Source of the DNA: Ischnura elegans | Taxonomy: Eukaryota; Arthropoda; Insecta; Odonata; Coenagrionidae | Assembly (NCBI RefSeq): GCF_921293095.1 | Contig: NC_060257.1 | Span: 53,976,968-54,040,967, forward strand | Length of the DNA: 64,000 nucleotides | Direction: 5' to 3' | In this document: piece after piece, positions 1 through 10,606 of the stretch | Position numbering within the stretch: the stretch's first letter is position 1 | How the letters are laid out: every line of letters starts with the position of its first letter | Translations under genes and position numbers: made by a program | Notes under the pieces: generated by a model | What the model was told of the DNA's origin: nothing | What the model saw: the letters and a program-made list of their open reading frames with translations, nothing else | Databases searched by the model: none

Positions 1-1256
1 TCAGGGTGCACAGATGTGGAAAATATCTATTCATATTTTCAATTGTGCTGTAATAATACTCCATTCCATTTACAGGTTAACTTTTTTGTTATTACATATC
101 TTAAATAAAGTAGGGCTGCACGTATTTTCAGTTGAATTTCATTGAAATCTTTATCAATCTTAAGTAATTGTAATGAACTAGCGGTAATACATAATTTGTA
201 GCATTTTTAGCCATTTTTATTTTGCTTATTTTTTTAATATTAACTTATCAAACATGATACAATGGAAGGTAATACAACGGACTCTGTTCTAAATATGCCT
301 ACAATTCAAACTTAAAAATCCTTCCTCAGTATCTTCTCGGGGAATTTTTTGTAATTGAAAACAAACAAGCAAAGATAAGCAAAAATCTGTGCTAAATACT
401 CTCATGTGAGATACACGAAACGGTAGCCTAAGTTATGAACATGTAATGAACGGTTTATAAAAATAATTAGCGATAGATATCCGTAAATATCATTTTTGAT
501 GTTACCATCTATTTGTCCCTCGACGACTGTCTTCATGAAGCCATGGCAAGATCGGAAAGGGAAGACTTCAGAACAAGATATATGGAGCAGGTAACGAAGG
601 ATGTGAAAGGAAAGAAATACCTGGGAGTGAAAAAATTAGATGATAAAAGATTTGATTGAAGAGCTGCGAATAAAAGGATTGTCGACTAATAGTGATGATG
701 AGGGAGCATTTATATTGAGATTCCAGTGACCTGCCGCCAGTCATAATCATGGATAACACTCCGACCACTCCGATGAAGTCCGGCATGTTCGTCTAAAATA
801 GTCCTGTGAGATATTTATGGTGAATAATTATTAGATAAAAACTAAGGAGAAGATTTCTCAGCCACATCCATTGACTTTAATTTGCTTCAAAAACAAGAAA
901 AAATGAAGAGTATAAGATAACTGATATTTTCTTCTCAAAGTAATTTTATCTTTCTCATCAACTATAATTTAAATTTTCAATAATTTTAAGGCTCATTATT
1001 TTATTCTTTTAAATTTCACGTGGTTTCTGTCATAAATGTTATTTTTTATAATGCAATATTGTTATAAACATATGAACGTTGTTTGCTTCAATCGGGTACA
1101 ACTATGAAACTACGTAATGGATGTAGCTGATACTCTTAAAAGCTAACTGGTCACGATTGCTGCTTGAGGGAAAAATTAATTTTGATACAAAGATAGCAAT
1201 CTCTCGAATTCTAAGGACTTATTGAAAGACCCTCGTACTTAACACACCCCGATAAT
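1..1256. other. AT-rich stretch without a recognised gene
   Basis: I see no conserved coding frame, RNA gene or clear repeat boundary here. Short open frames such as the minus-strand one at 568-786 have no recognisable domain and look like chance frames. The stretch ends at the target-site duplication of the hAT-like element starting at 1265. Confidence 0.5.
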
Positions 1257-1549
1257 TTCAAGATCAGTGGCGTAACTATGGGGGGGAATTAGGGGATAGA
1301 TTCCCCCCAAAGCATTGGAAAAACAAAAACCTTATTTAAAAATATTGTCTAGTTTTGAAATATAATTACTGCATCTGCTTCAATTTAAATTTTTAGTACC
1401 AAAATTATGTAAAATGTAAATTCAAGCATGTCATTTTTCAAAAATTTTCCCGCCCAAGGCCATCTCATCCCCCCACCCAGGCAATCTCATCCCACCCAGA
1501 CCAACTCATTCCCTTAGAGCATATTCCTACTTACACCACTATTCAAGAC
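1257..1549. mobile_element. Short hAT-type non-autonomous element with 8-bp TSD
   Basis: The element body is 1265-1541 (277 bp). It begins CAGTGGCGTAACTATGG, and its other end reads TACTTACACCACTA, an imperfect inverted match. It is flanked by TTCAAGAT (1257-1264) and TTCAAGAC (1542-1549), a 7/8 match. CAGNGG ends with 8-bp duplications are the hallmark of hAT elements. There is no coding capacity, so it must have been moved in trans. Confidence 0.75.
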
Positions 1550-1572
1550 GATAACTAAATTTTTAAACGTAC

Positions 1573-2186
1573 AATAGGGTAGTTTTCTAAATCAAAGAAA
1601 ACGAAACGCATTGATTGCGATTTAGACGAATTTTAATGGTCAATTTTAACCTCATTTGAGAAAGGCCAGATTGCCGCCCATGCAATACCACTCCACGTGA
1701 CATCATAAGGACCTAGTTCCTATACGAGTAGATAGGAGATATACATCGTCTGAGATTACCAATGCATGCATGAGGCACAGAGCTCAGGGAAACATCTCTT
1801 AATAATCACTTATTAAAACTGGCTAAGGTCGGAGAGTTTCCTTCGTTTGATAAGGTATTGATAATCCTTATTTAAGCCAAGCGCTACCAGCTAGCATGGT
1901 ACTCAGCTACCTGCTAGCATCCTGCGTCGTATCAGCGCTCAAAGCCTTGCCCCAAGGTCACCTCACTTGCGGCAGCGGGAACCAGAACGACGTCACACGA
2001 CGTTTTCCCAGCATTCATACTTAGCCGTCGCTTATTTTTCGCGCGCTTGAAAATTTTCACTTTTCATTCAATCGCGAAAAATAGATATCATCATTTAAAA
2101 ATCTAAATGCGTGAAATACGTACTCAAGGAGTAATAATCTTTCGATTTAGGCAATAAAAAAATAATAGGAAACCACCCACCCTATT
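1573..2186 (+). mobile_element. AATAGGG TIR element, copy 1
   Basis: The left end is AATAGGGTAGTTTTC and the right end is GGAAACCACCCACCCTATT. It belongs to the ~660-bp family also found at 8126, 17183, 45730, 46660 and 53112. This copy lacks part of the left third (the stretch after GATTGCGATT) and has a small duplication in the right terminus. It has no coding capacity. Superfamily is unresolved because no consistent target-site duplication is visible. Confidence 0.8.
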
Positions 2187-2589
2187 CGTCACCAAAAGGG
2201 CAAAATGAAACGTCTCGAATAGGGTGTGCGGCGTCCTCTTAAATGTTCACTCCTCTCTATGAAGGATTCCGAAGGCAAAACGGGGGCAGAGTCGTCGGCT
2301 GTGGTGTCTGCTTTTGCCTTTCACTCGTCTCCGTTTGCGCATCGCCACATCTCTTCGAAGGTGAGCTGGGTAGAGTGGGCGTTGAGTTTCAATTTCAGCC
2401 GAGAGATGGCACTTAATCCGGCTCCCGCTGTTTATTCCGCTCCCTTGCCACGAAACACATTCGCGTCCATTCCTCCGCCAGGCTCAGTTTAATCCTCGAC
2501 GGCCGTTTCAATACCCACACGGTTCCGATCGACCTCCTAATACTCTTGCTGCCTTCACACGAATGTGACTTCCTCCCCTTTAACGGAGA
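2187..2589. other. Relatively GC-rich unique sequence, no gene recognised
   Basis: The base composition is richer in CpG than the flanks, and short frames are open on both strands (for example 2226-2492 plus). No domain or splice structure was recognised. It could be an old exon or unrelated spacer. Confidence 0.35.
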
Positions 2590-3985
2590 TTTCTGACCGT
2601 ATTCGTCATCCCCAGTGTCGGGCCAATTAGAAAGCGCAAGTTTCCCTTGGCTGGGGCTCAGGGAAGAATCAATTTCATCACTGGAAACATAGATGGACAA
2701 AATACTTATCTAATGCATTTTCGATACAAAATAAATATTGCTATTCAAATCTGCAATTCAAATTACAAAATACAAATTACTCTGAAATTTGTAATTCAAA
2801 TACAATATACAAAAGTGACTTCAAAATACGTTCCTTAAAATACAAAATACATACCTCCAGCGCCTTAAAATTAAATTTCTTACATGGCACAAATTAAAAT
2901 GAATTCTGACCGTATTCGTCATCTCCAGCGTCGGGCCAATTAGAAAGCGCAAGTTTCCCTTGGCTGAGGCTAAAGGAAGAATCAATTTCATCACTGGAAA
3001 CATAGATGGAAAAATTAATATCTAATGCATTTTAGATACAAAATAAAAATTGCTATTCAAAACTGCAATTCAAATTACAAAATACAAATTACTCTTAAAA
3101 TTTGCAATTCAAATATTATTTACAAAAGTGACTTCAAAATACGTTCCTTAAAATACAAAATACAACCTCCACCGCCGTAAAATTAAATTTCTAACATGCC
3201 ACAAATTTAAAATGAATTCGAATATGAACATTTTTTTAAATGAGGGCCTCAAACATTTTTACCACATTTATGCGTAGTTATTTATGAAACCGTTATCCAT
3301 GGCAATATGTCATCAATAATATGGAGAATATATGGTAATAAATTTATTAATTTCACTACATTCTCAATAACAAAAAATGCTCATTTCCCTTCAAAAGAAA
3401 TAATGTTTCAAACATGGAGTCTGATAAAGTATTTCTTTTGCAGTTTTCCTCATCCAAAAAAGCCCGAGTTTGCCTTGGTTGGGGCTCACGGAAGAATCAA
3501 TTTCATCACTGAAAACAGAGATGGACAAAAGACATTCAAATGCATTTTAGATACAAAATACTAATTTCTCTTAAAACCTGCAATTCACATGCCTAATACA
3601 AATAACTTTTTGAAACTGTATTTTCGATATAAATACAAAAGTGACTTCAAAATAAATTCCTTAAAGTGCAAAATACGCTTCCACCAAAAATACTTCCACT
3701 GTCTTGAAATTTAACATTCTTACATGGTAAAAATTTAAAATGTATGCAAATATGAACTATTTTTTATAGTTCTCAGTCAGATACGCTCAAAAATTCTTAC
3801 CGCATATAATTATGTAGTTAGCTATAAAACCGTTATCCATGGCAGAACGTCTTTAATAGTATCGAGAATACATGATAATAAATTAATAATTTCAATAAAC
3901 TCTCAATTGCAAAAAATGCTCATTTCCCTTCAAAAGCAATAATGTATTAAACATGGAGTCTGCTAAATTGTTTCTTTTGCAGTTG
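2590..3985. repeat. Degenerate tandem duplication array
   Basis: A unit containing GGGCCAATTAGAAAGCGCAA and then AT-rich text with repeated AATTCAAATTACAAAATAC-like stretches occurs at about 2625-2905 and 2933-3225, and in decayed form at about 3475-3740. A second unit containing AACCGTTATCCATGGCA, ending in TTTCTTTTGCAG, follows at about 3225-3460 and again at 3741-3985. The layout is A, A-B, A-B, implying stepwise tandem duplication. No coding function is seen. Confidence 0.7.
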
Positions 3986-4923
3986 TTCCCATCAAATATT
4001 GCATATTATGGTTCCTCGTCGGCAGATATCGCTCTCCTGTACCCTATGGAACAGCTTCGGTTTCTGCAGGACAAACCACTCCACTTGCGATCATGTTTTG
4101 GCAAAATACTCCAAATGCGACCACGCTCGGTATTCAAAATTCGCAGGTATTCAAAATTCTACGGGGGTTACCGAAGTAAAGTAAAGGCAAGTTGTTTTCC
4201 TAAATATAGTAGGCTAATACCGATTCATCCGGGTTCCCTGCCAACTCCGCTGAGTACACTTTGAATCATATACAAAAAACATTATATGTATTTCGATTTT
4301 TAATGCATTAAAAAAACAGAACCTACTCCTTAGATGCATTTTTTTCAAAATTCTGTAAGAAAATATATTTGCGTAACAAATTAAAAACCATGTATATTTC
4401 AAGTACATGTATTTTTGATAGTGCCCATCACTGACAGTAAAGTGATAGTATATGGAGTTACTTTGCAGCGGATTCATTTCATGTCGAAACAACGCGGTTA
4501 AAATTTAAATTATACGTCACTAATTTAGATTTTGCTAAAATTTTGTATGTAAGCTGAGGGCATTGGGACTAAAAAGAGTACCAAGTATTATTTTTTTCTC
4601 TAGCTGTTTCTGAAATGCATCCTAATTAAATTAGATTGTGTGAAATTTAAAAAAAAATGATCCAAAAAGTAAACACTGAACTTTTTCAAATATCAGTAGA
4701 AGCTGTCCCAATTGAGCTGGGGAGCTGAGAAAGGTATCATTTCGCCGCATTCAAATTACGTGCTGAACTGAGTTAGTTGAGTGAGAGCATATGTTGAGGG
4801 TAATCAAATATGTACATGGCATATGAACAAAGAAAATGTATGTAAGATTTCACTTTTTCCCGGCGTATGATGGCGGTGAATTCTTCTCGGGTTTCCATCC
4901 AGGTGAGCTCTATCTCCATCGCT

Positions 4924-4964
4924 GCCGACGTTTCGATAGAATCCTTTTCTATCGTCATCAGGGC
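4924..4964 (-). ncRNA. Hammerhead-ribozyme-like motif (left arm)
   Basis: This is the mirror copy of the motif at 5003-5043: helix I GCC/GGC, core CTGATGA, one unpaired C, helix II GATAG/CTATC, then GAAA, ACGT and C at the expected cleavage position. Sequence identity with the other arm is complete over this stretch. Catalysis is not demonstrated. Confidence 0.6.
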
Positions 4965-5002
4965 CGATAGTAATTTTAGATAGTAAAAAAGATATTTCAT
5001 CG

Positions 5003-5043
5003 GCCCTGATGACGATAGAAAAGGATTCTATCGAAACGTCGGC
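5003..5043 (+). ncRNA. Hammerhead-ribozyme-like motif (right arm)
   Basis: Helix I is GCC (5003-5005) with GGC (5041-5043). The core CTGATGA is at 5006-5012, followed by one unpaired C. Helix II is GATAG/CTATC around a 9-nt loop. Then come GAAA, the self-complementary ACGT, and C as the predicted cleavage nucleotide. A 2-bp, loopless helix III implies cleavage as a dimer, as proposed for PLE hammerheads. It is probably a processing element of a PLE transcript; activity is inferred. Confidence 0.6.
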
Positions 5044-5489
5044 AGCGATGGAGATGGAGCTCACCCGGATGGAAACCCGAGAAGAATTCACCGCCAAAGA
5101 AAATGTATTTTCAATCGATTCTACAATACTAAAAAAAGTTGTGGAATTTTGCAAAATTAATTTCGTAAAATGTTTAGTTTTTCACATTTGGAAGGTAAAT
5201 TACTTGAAAGGGTCTGCTATACAGGTCTTGAAAATTTTAGGGTTATAACTTACTTTTTTAATAAGTGTTGCGTCACCAAAAACAAAAAACTGTCGAACGA
5301 GGGGGAGAGTTGCGTTTGATTTAGGTTTCAACGTTCAGTTGTTGCTTCGAGCTGATAAAAAATGAGACGTAATAAAACGAGTTTCTTGTTATCATTGGAA
5401 ATTAAATCTGCTTGGGTGATTTTAATTATATCCACACCTTGTTTTTTTAAACTAACAGCTTTGCAATTTTCATGACTTCCAGGTAATTT

Positions 5490-5741
5490 ATGGCGCTCCA
5501 AGAATTTATTAACGTGTCCACCCACGTAGGTACCCACTCATTGAGCACATTGAGAAAGAAAGCAATGCAAAAAATGGAGAATAAAAATATTATCAAAGAC
5601 CAGCTTGTCAACCAGCACTTATCACAACACCGAATTACTTCTTACTTTTATTCATTCCTGGTACAATCAACACGCATATGGAATACATTACCATTGGAAA
5701 TTAGACTAGTACCCAAACGAAAATTCAAAGAACGATTGTAA
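5490..5741 (+). pseudogene. Non-LTR retrotransposon ORF2 C-terminal fragment
   Basis: The open frame ends with a stretch containing STRIWNTLPLEIRLVP followed by KFKERL. An aromatic/IWN-LP core with a terminal FK..L is the conserved C-terminus of reverse transcriptase ORFs in CR1/Jockey-type LINEs. There is no catalytic RT region upstream, so this is a 5'-truncated copy. The AT-rich text to about 6258, with repeated TTTTTGCATCTGGCATGTTAC-like segments, is probably its 3' UTR. Exact clade is uncertain. Confidence 0.6.
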
Positions 5742-6259
5742 GTACTTATAATTGCTAAGTTATAGTGTTTAAAAACGGTTTTAAGTAATCTTTTGCATCT
5801 GGCATGTTACTAATAATATCTCTAATATGAGTAAACGTCTTGCATTTCTACTAGTATTGGCTTAGCGATGAGAAATGATTTTAGTAATTTTTTACAACTG
5901 GCATGTTACGAGTGCCAGTGTGTTCGTACTAAGTGTACCAAAATTTCTCCAAAATGTGTCAACTTCTCATATTTTTACTGTTATGTTTTAAGCGTTGATA
6001 AATTTTGTAAGCAATTTTTTTGCCTCTGGTATATCACCAAGTTTGGGAAAACTTTTTAATAAAAAAATATTTATTATAGAATCGCATACAAAAATCATTA
6101 CAATCCTAACAAGCCTCTTACTTAGTACAAAACTTTTACGTAAATTTTATATTGTAACAAATAAGGTAAATTGTGCAATTCGATTATATGTTTACAGTAT
6201 AATTCCTCCTCAGCCACATGGCTTGCCAGGAGGTGCTTACTTAAGCAAATGTAGTTAAG

Positions 6260-7100
6260 TAGAGGAAAACGCATTAGCATAACACATAAAAATAATATAT
6301 TTATTAGGTACTCAAGTATTATAATCTCTAACCTATTTCATTTGGTTATAGTGGTTTTCTAGAAGAAGTTTCTAACTTTTTTTTTTAGCTCCAAGATTGT
6401 TGCTATGTCAAAAAAATAACTCAAATATGTGTTAAATCAAAATTTGTACGCATAAAGTATTACTCAATAGGTTGGAGGTTGGTGCGTTGGAGGTAGGTGA
6501 CGAGGATAGATATTTGTGGTACCCTGACTAGCCATTCATTTATTTTCTCACATATGTCACTCTTCATTTATGCAATGGTCTCCTGAACATTTTGGAAATG
6601 TAACACGGTAATTATTTGACTGGGAGAGAGCATTTATATCATAAATGTAACACATGTTGAACCTAGAGTCTTCTAGGACTAGGTTCTTGAAAAAAATACT
6701 ACCACTAGTGGTACTTTAGTCATTTATCCCAAGTCCACATTTTTTACAGAGTAAAACTATTTCATTCCTACCTAGACACACTTTAGTCACTAGTATTTTC
6801 TTGCGGTGGGTTACTCGTAGTCGCGTAACCCGTAACTAACGCTATCTTCATGAAATTTTCAGGCATGCTGAGTGGCCCTTTTTCCACATTTTCCTGTAGC
6901 ATAAAGAAAAAAATTCGTCTGAGAGAAAAAGTGGGGTTGATTGCTTTTAAAATTGAAATACTGTTTCACATTGAGTAGGGTCTACTTTATATCCTGTGAA
7001 AATATCTAGATAAGAGAATTTGTTTTAAATGGGTAATTCGTCGCGAAAAAAAGTCGAACGGGTGTGATGCGAAGTTGCTTGGCCACTCGTTATCGTGGTA
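6260..7100. other. AT-rich spacer, nothing recognised
   Basis: I found no coding frame with a recognisable domain and no clear repeat boundary. There is only a local near-duplication of TTGGAGGTTGGTGCGTTGGAGGT-like sequence near 6475. Confidence 0.4.
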
Positions 7101-7489
7101 ACATTAGATAATTCAGGAAACGAATCCTTCATATTGCCGTTTGGTGGTAATTATTATAGAAGACCCTCCTCTTCTCACGTGAGAAAGATGGGCTGCGTCC
7201 CAACGAAAATTTGTAGAAACAACCTTTCCCCGTAAGTTCCCCTCTTTTATTTTGTTTTTCGTTTTTCTATCAATCTCTAAGTTTTTTTGTGTGCCCACCC
7301 TAGGGCAAGAAGAAGTTCATTTATATTATTTATAATGCTCGTGTGAGTTTATTTCAAACGTGAGTATATATATATATTTTTTACATTATATTATTGTATA
7401 AAAAACCCGATTGTACCTTTTTTTATGTATAAATATTGTATATCGTTTTAATCTTTGTATTTTATGTTGTTCATACTTTTTTCTTACAT

Positions 7490-7529
7490 AGCCCTGATGA
7501 TGATTTAAAAATAAATCGAAACGTTGGCT
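7490..7529 (+). ncRNA. Hammerhead-ribozyme-like motif, PLE-associated
   Basis: Helix I is AGCC/GGCT. The core CTGATGA is at 7494-7500, followed by one unpaired T. Helix II is GATTT/AAATC. Then come GAAA, ACGT and T at the predicted cleavage position. The pairing partners differ from the 5003 motif but compensate, which supports a real RNA fold. Downstream text (ACTCCAAGA) resembles the sequence after the 15001 motif, so the two belong to one family. Confidence 0.6.
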
Positions 7530-8125
7530 GAAACTTGTTTTAAAATTGACCTAAACTCCAAGAAATATTATATTGTTTGGTGGTAGTGATCTTTCACATA
7601 CCGGACGCAGTTTGCCTTTTTATGGACGCACCAATCCTTTGAAACAAATTGCATCCATTGGAAAATTTCAAATCCCTAATAACAGCTTATTTCTCCGTGG
7701 AATACGCGACGCTTCATCCGTCAGTGACGAGATTGGTGACTTTTTTAAACGCATTTGAATACACGATGCCTGACAACACATCCAGAGACCAACTTGAGTC
7801 TCCTCCTTTGTAATATTCGTGTTATCCCTATTGCCTTAGATGCTGGAGTCCAGTCATTGATGACATGAGACCGAGGGAGTTGGATATTAACCCCGTGCGA
7901 GGTCATCCCCCTCACGTTCGAACACGGCCTATTCATGGTGTGAGGTCACGCGTGAACGATACGTGAGCGTGCAGCAGACCGCTGATTTCGCGGGGAAGTT
8001 TGAGCAAGGCCATCGCATCAGCTCATGCGCCAAATAGCCACAACCCAATGAGCAGCGCAGAGGATCATCTTTGATCTAAAGCTACAGGTGAACTATCGCA
8101 TCTACACACGTCAGTGTCTTCTTCC

Positions 8126-8800
8126 AATAGGATAGTTTCCTTCATCAAAGCAAACGAAAGGCATTGATTGCGATTCGTTACCCACCATTAGTGTATTAAT
8201 AATATACAAATTATTTGGTTTCAGAAATCCCAGTTTAGACGAATGTTAATGGTCAATTTTAACCTCATTTGAAAAAGGCCAGATTGGTGCACATGCGATG
8301 CCACTCCACGTGACGTCACAGGGACCTAGATACTATACGAGTAGTCAGGAATTTTACATCGTCTGAGATTACCGATGCGTGCATGAGGCACTGAGCTCAG
8401 AGAACATCTCCTAATAATCACCTATTAACATTTGCTACGGTCGGAAAGTTTCATTCGTTTGATAGGGTATTAATAATCCTTATTTAAGCCAAGCTCCACC
8501 TCCTACCTGGGTACTTACTCTGCTAACTGCTAGCAGCCTGCATCGTAGCGGCGTTCATAGCCTCGCACCAAGGTGGCCTAGCACGGCGGCAGCCGGAACC
8601 AAAATGACGTCACACGGGCTTTTACCCAGCATTCATTCTTAGCCGTCGCGTTTTCGCGCGCTTGAAAATTTTTCACTTTTAATTTAATCGCGACAAAATG
8701 TATATCGTCATTTCAAAATCTAGAAGCGTGAAATACGTACTCCAGAGGTACTAATCTTTCGATTTAGTCAGTTGTAAATTAAATAGGAAACCACCCTATT
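8126..8800 (+). mobile_element. AATAGGG TIR element, copy 2
   Basis: It runs from AATAGGATAGTTTCCTTC to GGAAACCACCCTATT, 675 bp. It contains the family's conserved interior: the CCACGTGACGTCACAGGG segment, the TAATAATCCTTATTTAAGCC segment, and the run GCGTGAAATACGTACTCC near the right end. There is no open frame of note. Confidence 0.85.
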
Positions 8801-8924
8801 AACGCGTCTGGTCTTCGTGGTAACCCTAGCGCTTACAATAATATGATTTCCATCTTAAAAATACGCTTTAGGTTTTTGTTTGATTTTTTTTCACAAATGT
8901 TGCAAAAGAGGAAACTTAAGTTGG

Positions 8925-9075
8925 TCTCCCAATGTGCTGCCATCCGAAGCGCGTTTAAATGGAATTACAGAAGTCGCCACTCGCGTCGCTGACGGACAAA
9001 TTGATCCGAGTTTCATGGGGAAAAAGGTATAATTAGGTGTGTTAACCGATATTTATATGCATTTCATTTCAATGC
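8925..9075 (+). repeat. Dispersed segment shared with 31790-31965
   Basis: The core AGTCGCCACTCGCGTCGCTG and the following GACGGACAAA..GATCCG are nearly identical at 31870-31910, with weaker similarity on both sides. The shared block translates as VATRVAD in one frame at both sites. It could be a piece of an unrecognised retroelement or a duplicated exon. Confidence 0.5.
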
Positions 9076-9221
9076 TATTTTTTTTGTAAGATCCTATTTT
9101 TCAAATAAATAGTTAAACGTTTCGCTCAATGGCATTATAATGTGCCTTTTTTCTGACTTTTTTCACTCAAAAGAACGCATCCTTCCGTCCATACCGGACT
9201 TCTAATGATGGTTGAATATTT

Positions 9222-9380
9222 GCTTAAAAATTACGCTAACTTTAAACATACCTATACCAGTTTTATTCTTACGCTAAATTTAAAATTACGCTAACTTCAA
9301 ACTAACGCTAACTTCAAGCTTTCGCTAACCTTAAACTTACGCTAACTTTCAACTAATGTTAACAATAAGCTTGCGCTATC
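9222..9380. repeat. Imperfect minisatellite, TTACGCTAACTT unit
   Basis: About eight degenerate copies of an 18-bp unit close to TTACGCTAACTTTAAAC occur in tandem. It ends just before the TTA target site of the Harbinger-type element at 9406. Confidence 0.7.
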
Positions 9381-9402
9381 ATATTGACATTTTCGGTGTA
9401 CC

Positions 9403-9925
9403 TTAAGCCTGAATCTCACGATCATTTTTTTTCGTCGCGAAAGTGATCACTATCGAGATCACTTTTCCAGTCGCGAAAAGCAATCGCTCCAGTGATCATT
9501 TGTCTGAATCCCACGGTCACTCCCGCCGTCGCTTTTCGCATCATTTCCAATATCACAGCTCGTTGTCAACTGTATACATAAACATTTTTAACGGAAGGAC
9601 TCAAACCAGGTCATGCTTTCACGAAATAAAACTACAGTGGAAATAATATTTTTGTTTTTAAAACCACGTTTAAAACCACGCAACTGTCAAACGTTGCGCT
9701 GCAATCGCTCCATAGGGGAATGCGTTCCGATTGGCTGATATGGGGTTTTAGTGACGGTTTTAGCGACGGAAAAAGCGACCGGACGAGTGATGAAAAATAG
9801 CGATGGGAATCCTCATCGCGATTGCGATCGCGAAAAACAATTGCCGGCGACGATCATTTTGCGCAGTGTTCGCGATAGTGATCACTTTCGCGACGAAATA
9901 AAATGATCGTGTGATTCAGGCTTTA
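9403..9925. mobile_element. Harbinger-type non-autonomous element with TTA TSD
   Basis: Body 9406-9922 (517 bp) is flanked by TTA at 9403-9405 and 9923-9925. The ends are long inverted repeats, starting AGCCTGAATCTCACGATCAT on the left and AGCCTGAATCACACGATCAT on the reverse strand of the right. They continue through the CGTCGCGAAAGTGATCAC segment. A 3-bp TWA duplication is typical of PIF/Harbinger elements. There is no transposase. Part of the interior (about 9567-9666) recurs inverted at 10507-10606. Confidence 0.8.
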
Positions 9926-10506
9926 AGCGGAGACATTTTCAACATTTTCCTGTAGCTCAATTACGCAATTAACTTTGTGTATTAGACGGTGTTAATACAT
10001 TTGTTAGTCATTAAACCCGTGCACTAGCGTTTAGCCGAAAATACTTCGCTCTAATTTTGCAAAACTAGATTTACTTCGCAATTCCATCCTTTCGCAGAAC
10101 ATTTAGCCTTTTATTTCAAATTATCGGAAAGGTCATTCATTTTTCGGTCAACTGCACGTTCTCTCCTCGATTGATGGCTTTTTATGAAGGTTTCAAATTG
10201 ATTCCATGGCACGTAGCTCATCGCCTCGCCATATGGCTTCACATGATTGATTGGGAGTTTAATTTTCCAGCTTTTATTCACATTAATTAATGGATGGATT
10301 ACGACTGGAGCTCAATCATTACCCTGGCCGAAATAGTTTGATAATTACCGTACCGAATACGTGAATTATCATTGACTTCCAAATCCCAGCCAAACAAATG
10401 TTAATTGCGCAGGCCCATATTGTTTGTATTAAAATAAAAGCGTCATTCGTTGAGTATGGGAGTGATTTTAATTGATTACGTTGTAGGTGTTCAAAAATTA
10501 AATTAA

Positions 10507-10606
10507 CGTGGTTTTAAAACTAAAAATATTATTGTCATTGTAGTTTTATTTCGTGAAAGCATGACCTGGTTTGAGTCCTTCCGTTAAAAATGTTTATGTA
10601 ACTACC
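10507..10606 (-). repeat. Inverted copy of the Harbinger-type element core
   Basis: The block containing CATGACCTGGTTTGAGTCCT and flanking text matches the reverse complement of about 9567-9666, inside the element at 9406-9922. No CGATCATTTT terminal repeats are visible around it. It is therefore a fragment, or the core itself is a separate mobile unit. Confidence 0.65.

Larger units (their letters stand above)
4871..5096. repeat. 98-bp near-perfect inverted repeat with paired hammerhead-like motifs
   Basis: Arms at 4871-4968 and 4999-5096 are inverted copies with about two mismatches, separated by a 30-bp AT-rich spacer. Each arm carries a complete hammerhead-like motif followed by the GGCAGCGATGGAGAT segment and a CACC(C/T)GGATGGAAACCCGAG segment. 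A related tail occurs alone at 30968-31060. This matches the inverted pseudo-LTR arrangement known for Penelope-like elements. Assignment to PLE is inferred, since no protein domain is adjacent. Confidence 0.75.
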
